Shown here: piece by piece, positions 34,959-43,490 of the stretch | How positions within the stretch are numbered: position 1 is the stretch's first letter | Layout: each line of letters begins with the position of its first letter | Assembly (NCBI RefSeq): GCF_900109915.1 | Contig: NZ_FOBU01000001.1 | Coordinates: 1,184,764 to 1,248,763 of the forward strand | Reading direction: 5' to 3' | Length of the DNA: 64,000 bases | Origin: Luteibacter sp. UNCMF331Sha3.1 | GTDB lineage: Bacteria; Pseudomonadota; Gammaproteobacteria; Xanthomonadales; Rhodanobacteraceae | The notes under the pieces: model-generated | What the model saw: the letters and a program-made list of their open reading frames with translations, nothing else | Databases searched by the model: none | Told to the model about the DNA's origin: nothing | Translations under genes and position numbers: made by a program

Positions 34959-36224
34959 TCAGACCACCGCCACGTCGGGCCGGCGCAGCGCCGCGACGCC
35001 TTCGCGCACGTCGCCGCCCGATGGCTGCTGGAACGGCCGCAGGCCGAACGCCGGAAGAATGGCGATGAGGTGATCGAAGATGTCGCCCTGGATGCGCTCG
35101 TAGTCGAGCCAGACCACCGTGTTGGTAAAACAGTAGACCTCGAGCGGAATCCCCTGCGGCCCCGGATCGCGCATGCGCACCATGCGGGTCATCGTGTCGT
35201 GCACGTCGGGGTGCGCTTTCAGATAGGCCTCGGCATACGCGCGGAACGCACCGATGTTGGTCTGCCGCCGGCGGTTCACCGGCAGCTTGCCCGGCTCGCC
35301 CAGCGCCTCGTTCCAGCGGCGGATATCCTCGCGCTTGCGCTCCAGGTAGGCCTTGAGCAGCACCATCTCGCCGAAACGCTCGATCTCGGCGTCTTCGAGG
35401 AAGCGCACGCATGCCGCGTCGACGAAGAGCTCTCGCTTGATGCGCCTGCCGCCGGATTCGGCCATGCCTCGCCAGTTCTGGAACGACTCCGAGATCAGCT
35501 TCCAGGTAGGCACCGTGACGATCGTCCGATCGAAGTTGCGCACCTTGACCGTGTGCAGCGTGATGTCGATGACGTCGCCATCCACGCCTGCCGACGTCAT
35601 GGTGATCCAGTCGCCCACCCGGAGCATGTCGTTGGTGCTCAGCTGGATCCCGGCGACGAATCCGAGGATCGTGTCCTTGAAGACGAGCAGCAGCACGGCG
35701 GACATCGCACCGATGCCCGACAGCAGCAGGCCGATGCTCTGGTGCGTGAGCTTGGTGATGACCAGCACGAACGCGACGATCCACAGCGCCATCTGCAGCA
35801 GCTGCACCACGCCCTTGATCGAGCGCTTGCCTGCGGGCGTGGCGCTGTAGAGCGATTCGAACGCAAGCAACGCGCGCCCCATCGCCGCGATCGCACAGAC
35901 GATGATCCAGCACACGGCGAGATTGCGCACGAGCGTGACCATCGCATCGTCGACGGGCAGCAGCAACGCGATGCCGTAATACACGACGATGGCCGGGAGC
36001 ATCCGCGCCATCCAGCGGAACGCGCCGAATTCGTAGAGGGCGTCGTCCCAGCGCCAGCTCGTGTGGCGGGTCGCCGCGCGCACCACGCGATGCAGGAAGA
36101 GACGGCCCAGCAGGCCGACGAGCCATGCGATGACGAGCAGTCCCGCCACCAGCACGAGCCGGCGGAGTTCCGGCGACGAAATGGTGTCCTCGAACAGTGC
36201 CACCATGGTTTTCGCGTCGATCAT
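34959..36224 (-). CDS. MscS-family mechanosensitive channel (YbdG-like)
   Basis: A 421-residue membrane protein with several N-terminal helices (about residues 20-190), then the MscS pore/beta domain with the DTILGFVAGIQLSTNDMLRVGDWI stretch (helix plus the conserved NDxxxVGDWI) and a cytoplasmic domain including IVTVPTWKLIS. The length and these motifs suit the YbdG-like (McsM) channels that open under hypo-osmotic stress. It sits between folB (ATGA overlap, 4 bases) and folK (1-base gap), so it is translationally coupled to folate genes. Confidence 0.9.
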   Translation of the reverse strand: MIDAKTMVALFEDTISSPELRRLVLVAGLLVIAWLVGLLGRLFLHRVVRAATRHTSWRWDDALYEFGAFRWMARMLPAIVVYYGIALLLPVDDAMVTLVRNLAVCWIIVCAIAAMGRALLAFESLYSATPAGKRSIKGVVQLLQMALWIVAFVLVITKLTHQSIGLLLSGIGAMSAVLLLVFKDTILGFVAGIQLSTNDMLRVGDWITMTSAGVDGDVIDITLHTVKVRNFDRTIVTVPTWKLISESFQNWRGMAESGGRRIKRELFVDAACVRFLEDAEIERFGEMVLLKAYLERKREDIRRWNEALGEPGKLPVNRRRQTNIGAFRAYAEAYLKAHPDVHDTMTRMVRMRDPGPQGIPLEVYCFTNTVVWLDYERIQGDIFDHLIAILPAFGLRPFQQPSGGDVREGVAALRRPDVAVV

Positions 36225-36580
36225 TCCGGCCGCGTACCGCGCTCGATCCGCACGCCCACGGCACGGGCGCCGCGCACCGCGCCGGGTTTGGACAGCTTCA
36301 GGCGCACCCACGCGACGCCGAACTCGTCGCGCACGATCTCCGCGCAGCGCTCCGCCAGCGTTTCGACCAGGCCGAAGCTGGACGATTCCACATAGGCCTG
36401 CAGGCGCTTCGAGATCGACTTGTAGTTGAGGGTGTCGGCGATATCGTCGCTGGCGGCGGGTCGCCGGTTGTCGAACGCCATCTCGAGGTCGAAGGACAGC
36501 GTCTGCCGGATGCGGCGTTCCCAGTCGTAGATGCCGATGACCGCGTCGATGCGCAGGTCTTCGATGAAGACGATGTCCAT
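36221..36580 (-). CDS. folB: Dihydroneopterin aldolase
   Basis: Converts dihydroneopterin to 6-hydroxymethyl-dihydropterin in folate synthesis. The 119-residue protein starts MDIVFIEDLRIDAVIGIYDWER (catalytic Glu in the YDWER segment) and has the C-terminal LSKPGAVRGA motif with the catalytic Lys. The start at 36580 gives the normal size. The stop overlaps the MscS-like gene start by four bases. Upstream stands an intergenic palindromic repeat and tsaD. Confidence 0.93.
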   Translation of the reverse strand: MDIVFIEDLRIDAVIGIYDWERRIRQTLSFDLEMAFDNRRPAASDDIADTLNYKSISKRLQAYVESSSFGLVETLAERCAEIVRDEFGVAWVRLKLSKPGAVRGARAVGVRIERGTRPE

Positions 36581-36650
36581 GGAGGCGAGGCGATGAAGAG
36601 GGTCGTACAGGGTCCGTGACCGGGGGCGATTTCGCAAGCGCCCGGGCCCG

Positions 36651-36718
36651 GTGGGAGCCAGCCTGCTGGCGAAGAGTGCTTGCGGCAAGCACCCTCCGCC
36701 AGCGGGCGGGCTCCCACC
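36651..36718. repeat. Intergenic palindromic repeat, full copy
   Basis: A full 68-base unit bounded by GTGGGAGCC and GGCTCCCAC, with AGCCTGCTGGCGA and CGCCAGCGGGCGGGCT arms around GTGCTTGCGGCAAGCACC. It lies between tsaD and folB, two bases from the tsaD stop, and closely matches the copies at 17351 and 38642. Confidence 0.9.
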
Positions 36719-36719
36719 A

Positions 36720-37760
36720 TCAGGCCGCCGGCAGGGTTTCCAGGTTCCAGCGCGGATAAACCTGGATCGTCTCGTCCTGATGCTGGCCCGAGGCAAGCCG
36801 GATGGCGCCGGCGAGGGCGATCATGGCCCCGTTGTCCGTGCAGAACGCCAGGCGCGGGAAATAAACGCGGAACCCGTCGGCCTGCCCCGCCTGCGCGAGT
36901 TGCTCGCGCAGGCGCTTGTTCGCGCCCACGCCGCCGGCGATCACCAGTCGCCTGGCGCCGGCGGCCCCCAGCGCGCGGCGGCACTTGATCGCCAGGGTGT
37001 CGACGATGGCTTCCTCGAAACCGCGGGCGATATCGGCACGGGTCTGGTCGGTCTTGTCCGATGCCTGCCAGGCCAGCAGGACCTGCGTCTTCAGGCCCGA
37101 AAAGCTGAAATCCAGACCGGGGCGATCGACCATCGGTCGCGAGAAGCGGAAGCGCCCGGGCGTGCCCTGCTCCGCCAGCTTCGCCAGTGCCGGGCCACCG
37201 GGATAGGGCAATCCCATGAGCTTGGCCGTCTTGTCGAAGGCCTCGCCCGCCGCGTCGTCGAGCGTGTCGCCGAGGATGCGGTATTGCCCGATGGCCTTGA
37301 CCTCCACGAGCATCGAATGGCCACCGGACACGAGCAGCGCCACGAACGGGGGCTCCGGCGGATCGTCCTCCAGCAGGGGCGCCAGCAGATGCCCTTCCAT
37401 GTGGTGCACGCCGATGGCCGGCACGCCGAGCGCCCAGGCCATGGCCCGGGCGGCCGAGGCCCCGACCAGCAGCGCGCCGACCAGACCCGGACCCGCCGTA
37501 TAGGCCACGCCCCCGAGGTCGGCGGGTGTCATGCCGGCATCCTTCAGGGCTTCCCGGACGAGCGGCAACAGCTTTCGGACGTGATCGCGGCTGGCCAGCT
37601 CGGGCACCACGCCGCCGTACTCCGCGTGCAGGGCGATCTGGCTGAACAAGGCATGGGAAAGCAGCCCGCGACCCGGCTTCTCGGGGTCCCAGCGGAGCAG
37701 CGCCACGCCCGTTTCGTCACAGGACGTTTCCACGCCTAACACGGGCTTTGAATTTTTCAT
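36720..37760 (-). CDS. tsaD: tRNA N6-adenosine threonylcarbamoyltransferase
   Basis: Transfers the threonylcarbamoyl group to A37 of tRNAs reading ANN codons. The 346-residue protein has the full family pattern: [12 protein letters not shown], the [15 protein letters not shown] segment, the metal site HHMEGH at 119-124, [21 protein letters not shown] and [10 protein letters not shown]. The ATG at 37760 is the probable start. A GTG seven codons upstream is in frame, but it falls in the rpsU promoter. It is divergent from rpsU, 65 bases apart. Confidence 0.95.
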   Translation of the reverse strand: MKNSKPVLGVETSCDETGVALLRWDPEKPGRGLLSHALFSQIALHAEYGGVVPELASRDHVRKLLPLVREALKDAGMTPADLGGVAYTAGPGLVGALLVGASAARAMAWALGVPAIGVHHMEGHLLAPLLEDDPPEPPFVALLVSGGHSMLVEVKAIGQYRILGDTLDDAAGEAFDKTAKLMGLPYPGGPALAKLAEQGTPGRFRFSRPMVDRPGLDFSFSGLKTQVLLAWQASDKTDQTRADIARGFEEAIVDTLAIKCRRALGAAGARRLVIAGGVGANKRLREQLAQAGQADGFRVYFPRLAFCTDNGAMIALAGAIRLASGQHQDETIQVYPRWNLETLPAA

Positions 37761-37777
37761 TTCGATCACGTTATAAT
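37748..37777 (+). promoter_or_regulatory. Sigma-70 promoter of rpsU
   Basis: TTGAAT, 18-base spacer, TATAAT (37772-37777) on the plus strand, about 49 bases before the rpsU ATG. The -35 box overlaps the first codons of the divergent tsaD gene. Confidence 0.8.
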
Positions 37778-37825
37778 CCACGGCTCACCCGGTTTCACGG
37801 GTCAGTTTAAACAAGTGGAGTTTCC

Positions 37826-38041
37826 ATGCCGAGCGTTAAAGTCCGCGAGAACGAGCCGTTTGAGCTTGCCCTTCGCCGCTTCAAGCGTACGTGCGAGAAG
37901 GCTGGCGTGCTGGCCGAAACGCGCAAGCGCGAATTTTACGAAAAGCCGACCCAGGAGCGTAAGCGCAAGCGCGCTGCTGCTGTGAAGCGCCACCTGCGCC
38001 GTCTGTCCCGCGACACGACGCGCCGGACCCGCATGTACTGA
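37826..38041 (+). CDS. rpsU: 30S ribosomal protein S21
   Basis: A 71-residue small-subunit protein needed for base pairing between the mRNA leader and 16S rRNA. It begins [21 protein letters not shown] and is strongly basic, ending RRTRMY, as in other gammaproteobacterial S21. RBS GTGGAG. It heads the rpsU - yqeY - (DUF1328) - dnaG block; a hairpin between rpsU and yqeY may let S21 be expressed more strongly than the rest. Confidence 0.97.
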   Translation: MPSVKVRENEPFELALRRFKRTCEKAGVLAETRKREFYEKPTQERKRKRAAAVKRHLRRLSRDTTRRTRMY

Positions 38042-38120
38042 TGCACCCGCCGGCCTTCGGGTCGGCATGGTGTCGCGGCTGGCGTGCCAACGCCGCTGCC
38101 GCGTTCAGGCGGAAATCCCG

Positions 38121-38154
38121 AGCCGGCTTTGCCGAAAGGCGAAGCCGGCTTTTC
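38121..38154 (+). terminator. Hairpin between rpsU and yqeY
   Basis: AGCCGGCTT and AAGCCGGCT arms around TGCCGAAAGGCG, followed by TTTCGTC. A stable stem with a short T-run inside the rpsU-yqeY gap, suggesting attenuation rather than full termination. Confidence 0.6.
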
Positions 38155-38174
38155 GTCGTCCCGGAGAAAATAGC

Positions 38175-38618
38175 ATGAGCCTCAAGGCAAAGATCACCGA
38201 AGACATGAAGGCCGCCATGAAGGGCGGCGAAAAGGACCGCCTGGCCGTCATCCGCCTGGTCCAGGCCCAGATCAAGCAGCGCGAGGTCGACGAACGCATC
38301 GAACTGGACGACGCCCAGGTGCTGGCCGTCATGGAGAAGATGCAGAAGCAGCGCCGCGACTCCATCGAGCAGTACGACAAGGCCGGTCGCGACGACCTGG
38401 CCGCCATCGAGCGTTACGAGATGGGGATCATCGACGGCTACCTGCCGGCCAAGCTGTCCGAGTCCGAACTGGATGCCGTGATCGCCGACGCCATCGCCGA
38501 GACCGGCGCCACTTCGGCCCGCGACATGGGCAAGGTCGTGGCGCTGATCAAGGAAAAGGCCGCCGGCCGCGCCGACATGGCGGCGGTGGCGGGCAAGGTG
38601 AAGGCGAAGCTGGGTTAA
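38175..38618 (+). CDS. GatB/YqeY domain protein
   Basis: A 147-residue helical protein of the YqeY family, related to the C-terminal tRNA-binding part of GatB. Start [23 protein letters not shown], with family segments [12 protein letters not shown] and [12 protein letters not shown]. Often found between rpsU and dnaG, as here. It lacks catalytic residues; a role in tRNA or protein synthesis is inferred. RBS CCGGAGAAAA. Confidence 0.92.
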   Translation: MSLKAKITEDMKAAMKGGEKDRLAVIRLVQAQIKQREVDERIELDDAQVLAVMEKMQKQRRDSIEQYDKAGRDDLAAIERYEMGIIDGYLPAKLSESELDAVIADAIAETGATSARDMGKVVALIKEKAAGRADMAAVAGKVKAKLG

Positions 38619-38641
38619 CCACGGGCTCCTGAAGCCTTCCG

Positions 38642-38709
38642 GCGGGAGACAACCTGCTGGCGATGGGTGCTCGCGGCAAGCACCCATCGCCAGCAGGCTG
38701 GCTCCCACC
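38642..38709. repeat. Intergenic palindromic repeat, full copy
   Basis: GCGGGAGACAACCTGCTGGCGA and TCGCCAGCAGGCTGGCTCCCACC arms around TGGGTGCTCGCGGCAAGCACCCA. It lies between yqeY and the DUF1328 gene, inside the dnaG-containing block. It is nearly the same sequence as the copy at 17351. Confidence 0.9.
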
Positions 38710-38796
38710 CGCGCATTCACGACTTTCCCACGTTCGCGTCAGCATCCTCCACCACGCGACTGGCGGGCGTTCCACCGGCGCCGACGGAGGAATCCC

Positions 38797-38970
38797 ATGC
38801 TCAAGTACGCCATCATCTTCGGCCTGATCGCTCTGGTCACCGGCGCCCTCGGCTTCAGCCGCGTCTCGGGCATCGCCGCGACGATCGCCAAGGTCTGCTT
38901 CGCCATCTTCCTGATCCTCTTCGTGATCGCGATCCTCGCCGTCATCGGCGTCTTCCACATGGCGTTCTGA
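38797..38970 (+). CDS. DUF1328 family two-helix membrane protein (YtjA-like)
   Basis: A 57-residue protein, starting [20 protein letters not shown] and with a second helix (about 31-52) ending in VFHMAF. The length, N-terminus and two-helix layout match the small DUF1328/YtjA membrane family of unknown function. It has an upstream GGAGG ribosome-binding site and lies 43 bases before dnaG. Confidence 0.85.
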   Translation: MLKYAIIFGLIALVTGALGFSRVSGIAATIAKVCFAIFLILFVIAILAVIGVFHMAF

Positions 38971-39013
38971 CGGACTCCATACGGAAGCGGATGCGTGGCA
39001 TCCTAGGGGGCTC

Positions 39014-40759
39014 ATGCGTGGCCGTATCCCCGACAATTTCATCGATGAGCTGCTGACCCGCGTCGACATCGTCGACGTGATCGAGCGACGCGTCCCGCTG
39101 AAAAAGGCGGGACGCGAATGGACGGCCTGCTGCCCGTTCCACAACGAGCGGTCGCCGTCGTTCTACGTCAGCCCGCAAAAGCAGTTCTTCCACTGTTTCG
39201 GCTGCGGCGCGCACGGCAGCGCGATCAAGTTCATCATGGACTACGATCGCCTCGAATTTCCCGACGCCATCGAGGAACTGGCCCAGTCCGCCGGGCTCAA
39301 GGTGCCGTACGAAGGCGGGCGCGACGACAAGCCGCGCGAAGACCGCAGCGATCTCTACACCCTGCTCGACGAGGCCGCCAGCTTCTATCAGCGCGAGCTC
39401 GGCAATAGCCCCGAGGCCACCGCGTACGTCGACCGCCGGGGGCTGGACGACGAGATCGTCAAACGCTTCCGTATCGGCTGGGCGCCCGCGGGTTTCGACG
39501 GCGTCCTGAAGGCGCTCGGTACCACCGATCGCCGGCGGCAGCTGCTCAACGACGCCGGCATGGTCGCCAGCAACGAGCGCGGCAACCGCTACGACCGGTT
39601 TCGCGAGCGCGTCATGTTCCCGATCCTCGACCGGCGAGGCCGGGTGATCGCCTTCGGCGGTCGCGTCCTGTCGTCGGAGCAGAGTCCGAAATACCTCAAC
39701 TCCCCGGAGACCCCCCTGTTCCACAAGGGCCGGGAGCTCTTCGCCCTGTGGCAGGTGAAGCAGGCGCACCAGACCCTGACCCGGATCATGGTGGTCGAGG
39801 GCTACATGGACGTCATCGCCCTCCATCAGGCCGGCCTGCCGATCGCCGTGGCCACGCTCGGCACGGCGACGACACCGGAGCACGCCGAGGTCCTCTTCCG
39901 CGCGGCCCCCGACGTCTATTTCTGCTTCGATGGCGACCGCGCGGGCCGACAGGCCGCGTGGCGGGCGCTGGAGTCGATCCTGCCGCGCATGCGCGACGGT
40001 CGCCAGGCCCATTTCCTCTTCCTGCCCGACGGCGAGGACCCGGATACGCTGGTACGCAAGGAAGGCAAGGAGGGCTTCGAGAAGCGCATGAAGGAATCGA
40101 TGCCGATGTCCGAGTACTTCTTCGAAGAACTCGCGCGCGACGTCGACATCACCCGCATCGATGGCCGTGCGCGCCTCGCCGAGCGGGCCCGGCCGCTGAT
40201 CGCGCGCCTTCCCGACGGCGCATTCCGCGATCTGATGGGCCAGGAGCTGCAGCGCCGCACCGGCGCCCGCGCGCTGGACGCCGAACCGGACGCCCCGGCC
40301 CAGCGACAGGCGCAGGGGCGGCCGGCCAACGTGCAGCGCAGCCTGGTGCGCAGCGCCATCACGCTGCTGCTCGCGCAGCCCGCGCTGGCGGACGAGGTCG
40401 AGCCGCCGTATGCCTTCCTTCGTCTCGACCGCCCCGGTGTCGGCCTGCTGGCGGAGCTCGTGGACGTGGCACGCGCCCGGCCGGGCATCAATCCCGCCGT
40501 GCTCGTCGAGCACTTCCTCGACCGGCCGGAGTACGCCTCGCTGCAGAAGCTGATGGCGGCGGAGGTGATCGGCGAGGCCGACATGCAGCGGGTGGAGTTC
40601 CTCGACGCCCTGGCCCAGATGCAGCGGCAGGCCATCACGCAGCGGCGCGAATATCTCATCGCCCGCAGCCGCGAAGGCGTGCTCGACGATACCGAGAAGG
40701 CCGAGCTGCGCGTCCTGCTGGCCGCACGCGCGGCACCGGCCCCGGCGGACGGCGAATGA
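39014..40759 (+). CDS. dnaG: DNA primase
   Basis: Makes RNA primers at the replication fork. A 581-residue protein of normal length: N-terminal zinc-binding domain (Cys40, His43, Cys61, Cys64; CCPFH and CFGCG), the RNA-polymerase core including the EGYMD TOPRIM motif and DGDRAG, then a C-terminal helicase-binding domain. It starts with ATG after a weak AGGGGGC site. rpoD does not follow; a DedA gene does. Confidence 0.96.
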   Translation: MRGRIPDNFIDELLTRVDIVDVIERRVPLKKAGREWTACCPFHNERSPSFYVSPQKQFFHCFGCGAHGSAIKFIMDYDRLEFPDAIEELAQSAGLKVPYEGGRDDKPREDRSDLYTLLDEAASFYQRELGNSPEATAYVDRRGLDDEIVKRFRIGWAPAGFDGVLKALGTTDRRRQLLNDAGMVASNERGNRYDRFRERVMFPILDRRGRVIAFGGRVLSSEQSPKYLNSPETPLFHKGRELFALWQVKQAHQTLTRIMVVEGYMDVIALHQAGLPIAVATLGTATTPEHAEVLFRAAPDVYFCFDGDRAGRQAAWRALESILPRMRDGRQAHFLFLPDGEDPDTLVRKEGKEGFEKRMKESMPMSEYFFEELARDVDITRIDGRARLAERARPLIARLPDGAFRDLMGQELQRRTGARALDAEPDAPAQRQAQGRPANVQRSLVRSAITLLLAQPALADEVEPPYAFLRLDRPGVGLLAELVDVARARPGINPAVLVEHFLDRPEYASLQKLMAAEVIGEADMQRVEFLDALAQMQRQAITQRREYLIARSREGVLDDTEKAELRVLLAARAAPAPADGE

Positions 40760-40850
40760 TGCGCCGCACCGCTCGCGTAACGCGATCCATGGGATCATCC
40801 CGCCTTCGTACCTCCAAGGGACCGGCCCCAGCCGGCTTCGCGCGCCACTG

Positions 40851-41468
40851 ATGGATCTGCTCAACGACCTCGTCGATTTTTTCGGAAGAAACGGCTACCT
40901 CGCCGTCTTCTTCGCGCTGATGCTCTGCGGCGCGGGCATTCCCCTGCCCGAAGACATCACGCTCGTGGCCGGCGGCATCATCACGGGCCTTGGCTACGGC
41001 GACGTCCACACGATGGTCGGCGTCGGCATGGCGGGCGTCCTGGTGGGCGATTCGACCATGTTCCTCCTCGGGCGGCACTTCGGCGGACGCATCATGAGCT
41101 GGCGCTTCGTCGCCCGCCTGCTGACGCCCGAACGCTACGCGAAGGTGCAGGAGAAATTCGAGCGGTACGGCAACCGCATGATGTTCGTGGCGCGCTTCCT
41201 CCCCGGCATGCGTACCGCCGTCTTCATCACCGCGGGCGCCACGCACCGCGTCGGTTTCTTCCGTTTCCTGCTGCTCGATGGCCTCGCCGCCGCGATCAGC
41301 GTGCCGCTATGGGTGTACCTGGGCTATTTCGGCGCCCACAACCACGAGTGGCTGGCCATGTGGATCCACCGCGGCCAGACGGGCATGTGGCTCGCCATCG
41401 GCGGCGCGGTGCTCGGCATCGCGGTGTTGTGGTGGCGACGCAAGCGCGCGGCTCGGGATTGCGGCTGA
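40851..41468 (+). CDS. DedA-family membrane protein
   Basis: A 205-residue integral membrane protein of the DedA (SNARE-associated/VTT domain) family, with the LPLPEDITLVAGG-type segment (here GIPLPEDITLVAGG) and FVARFLPGMRT. Members affect membrane integrity and some recycle undecaprenyl phosphate; the exact role here is unknown. It follows dnaG by 91 bases and converges on the LysR gene, with 22 bases between. Confidence 0.9.
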   Translation: MDLLNDLVDFFGRNGYLAVFFALMLCGAGIPLPEDITLVAGGIITGLGYGDVHTMVGVGMAGVLVGDSTMFLLGRHFGGRIMSWRFVARLLTPERYAKVQEKFERYGNRMMFVARFLPGMRTAVFITAGATHRVGFFRFLLLDGLAAAISVPLWVYLGYFGAHNHEWLAMWIHRGQTGMWLAIGGAVLGIAVLWWRRKRAARDCG

Positions 41469-41490
41469 ACAGCTTTGGCTCCCACCCGAG

Positions 41491-42366
41491 CTATTTGGGC
41501 GCTGCCAGCTCCGACATCAGCCAGTCGCGGAAGATCGACGTCTCGTCGCGATCCGCCGCGTCGCGCGAGATCGCCAGGTAATAGGTGTGCTGAAGCGACG
41601 TCGGCAGGCTGAACGGCTCGACCAGCCGCCCTGCCGCGAGGTCGTAGGCCACCAGCAGGTCCTGCGCCAGCGCCACGCCCTGCCCTTCGATGGCCGCCTG
41701 CAACATCATCGTGCCGTCGCCGAACCCCATTTCGCGCGAGACCGCGCCCGGCTCGACGCCCGCGCGTTCGAACCATTGGTCCCAGCTCACGGCGGCGGCG
41801 GCCCGCCGGCCCGGGCGTTCGTGCAGCAGCATCTGGGCGGCGAGGTCGGAAGGCCCGTGCAGCTGGCCCGACAGCGCGGGTGCGCACACCGGGCTATAGC
41901 CGCTGATCGCGAGGATCGACTGCTCCACCCCCTCGACGACCCGATCGTCGATCGACAGGTCCCAGCCCGCGTCGTCGTTGCCGTCGGTCACCACCTCGAC
42001 GGCGATGGACGGGTGGCGCGCGAAGAAGCGGAAGAGTCGGGGGACCAGCCACTTCGTGCCGAACGTCGGCGGCACCGAGACCCGCAGCGACGCGTCGCGC
42101 TGCCCCATCACCTGGTCGGTCGCTTGCTGCAGTGCACGAAAAGCGTCGCGAATGCGGGGAAAATAATTCTCGCCGGCGGCCGTCAGCGACAGGCGATTGT
42201 TGCTACGCACAAACAGCGGCGTGCCGAGATACGCCTCCAGCGATTTGACCTGAGCACTGACCGCGGCGGCCGTCAGCGAGAGTTCTTCGCCGGCCTTGGT
42301 GAAGCTCCTGTGCTGCGCTGCAAGCTCGAACACGCGCACGGCGTTGAGGGGTAACGAGCGCTTCAT
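41491..42366 (-). CDS. LysR-type regulator, GcvA-like; likely controls the adjacent galactose operon
   Basis: A 291-residue LysR-family protein: N-terminal winged HTH (about residues 8-65, SLPLNAVRVFELAAQHRSFTKAGEEL) and a C-terminal effector-binding domain (about 90-285). Its divergent position, 104 bases from dgoK, with an inverted repeat in between (42387-42404), makes it the natural regulator of the operon that follows. The sensed molecule is unknown; a galactonate- or KDGal-type intermediate is an inference. It converges on DedA. Confidence 0.9.
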   Translation of the reverse strand: MKRSLPLNAVRVFELAAQHRSFTKAGEELSLTAAAVSAQVKSLEAYLGTPLFVRSNNRLSLTAAGENYFPRIRDAFRALQQATDQVMGQRDASLRVSVPPTFGTKWLVPRLFRFFARHPSIAVEVVTDGNDDAGWDLSIDDRVVEGVEQSILAISGYSPVCAPALSGQLHGPSDLAAQMLLHERPGRRAAAAVSWDQWFERAGVEPGAVSREMGFGDGTMMLQAAIEGQGVALAQDLLVAYDLAAGRLVEPFSLPTSLQHTYYLAISRDAADRDETSIFRDWLMSELAAPK

Positions 42367-42386
42367 TGCGGACTCATTCAAAAAAA

Positions 42387-42404
42387 CTTGGGGAAACCCC
42401 GAAG
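42387..42404. promoter_or_regulatory. Inverted repeat between the LysR gene and dgoK, probable LysR site
   Basis: CTTGGGGAAACCCCGAAG, with arms GGGG/CCCC around AAA and outer CTT/GAAG partly palindromic, located 21 bases upstream of the LysR start and 66 bases before dgoK. The T-N11-A form fits LysR boxes. Confidence 0.5.
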
Positions 42405-42470
42405 AATTTCTAGTTTGCCTGCCTTGTCGGGTCACGCCAAGAATCCGGAGCGCTTTCGAACGGACCATCG

Positions 42471-43466
42471 ATGAACATCCTCACCATCGACACCGGCACC
42501 ACCAATTCGCGCGTCACCGTCTGGAAGGACGGCGACGTCGTCGGGCAGGCCGCGCGCCAGGTCGGCGTGCGGGACACCGCGATCACTGGCAGCAAGGCGA
42601 AGCTGGAGGAAGGCGTCCGCGAGACGATCGCCGACGCGCTGGCCGACGCCGGGCTCGAGAGGGGCGACATCGGCCGCGTCCTCGCTTCCGGCATGATCAC
42701 GTCGAACGTCGGGCTCTGTGAAATTCCGCACGTGCCCGCCGCCGCCGGCCTGGCCGACCTCGCCGGCGCGATGCGCGAAAGCCTCACCAACGTCTGGCAC
42801 GAGCCCATCTGGTTCGTGCCCGGCGTGCGCAACGCCGTCGACCACATCGGCCTGCACAACTGCGAGGCGATGGACATGATGCGCGGCGAAGAGGTCGAGT
42901 CGTTCGCCCTCGTCGAGCGCCTCGGCATCGCCGAGCCCACGGTCATCGTGCTGCCGGGCTCGCATTCCAAATTCGTCAGCATCGACGGGAAACAGCGCAT
43001 CGAAGGCTGCGTGACGACGCTCGCCGGCGAACTGCTGCACGTGATTTCGCACGACACGATCCTCGCAGGCTCCCTGAAAGAGGGCTTCGCGAAGGAGATC
43101 GATACCGACATGCTCCTGGCAGGCGCGAACTCGTCGAAGCGGATCGGACTCGGCCGCGCGTGCTTCAGCGTGCGCATCCTCGACCAGTTCGCGGTGTACG
43201 ACGCGAACGCACGTGCCAATTTCCTGCTCGGCGCCGTGCTCGGCTCCGACCTGCTGACGCTGAAGAACTCCAGCGCCATCCGCATGAGTCCCGGCACCCG
43301 CTTCGTCATCAGCGGCAAGCGCATCCTTCGCGAAGCCATCGCGCGACTGGTGCAGGGCGACGACTTTTTCTCCGGCACCGTCACGGTGCTGGACGACGAC
43401 GACCAGCGCGACCTCGCGGGTTACGGCGCCATCGCCGTCGCCCGCCAGCGCGGCCTGATCGACTGA
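42471..43466 (+). CDS. dgoK: 2-dehydro-3-deoxygalactonokinase (KDGal kinase)
   Basis: Phosphorylates 2-dehydro-3-deoxy-D-galactonate to the 6-phospho form in the De Ley-Doudoroff galactose pathway. The 331-residue protein is of the sugar-kinase DgoK family: TIDTGTTNSRV near the start (phosphate-binding), ASGMITSNVG, and LPGSHSKFVSIDG. First gene of the galactose operon, 25 bases before the importer. Confidence 0.93.
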   Translation: MNILTIDTGTTNSRVTVWKDGDVVGQAARQVGVRDTAITGSKAKLEEGVRETIADALADAGLERGDIGRVLASGMITSNVGLCEIPHVPAAAGLADLAGAMRESLTNVWHEPIWFVPGVRNAVDHIGLHNCEAMDMMRGEEVESFALVERLGIAEPTVIVLPGSHSKFVSIDGKQRIEGCVTTLAGELLHVISHDTILAGSLKEGFAKEIDTDMLLAGANSSKRIGLGRACFSVRILDQFAVYDANARANFLLGAVLGSDLLTLKNSSAIRMSPGTRFVISGKRILREAIARLVQGDDFFSGTVTVLDDDDQRDLAGYGAIAVARQRGLID

Positions 43467-43490
43467 CCCGACCTCTCGAGGAGTGACCGC

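Noticed and set aside
38942-40864. Minus-strand open frame of 640 residues antisense to dnaG
   Set aside because: Opposite-strand shadow of dnaG with no recognisable domain; dnaG motifs are clear on the plus strand.
41469-41490. GGCTCCCACCC between dedA and the LysR gene
   Set aside because: Resembles one arm of the palindromic repeat but has no partner arm; too short to call.
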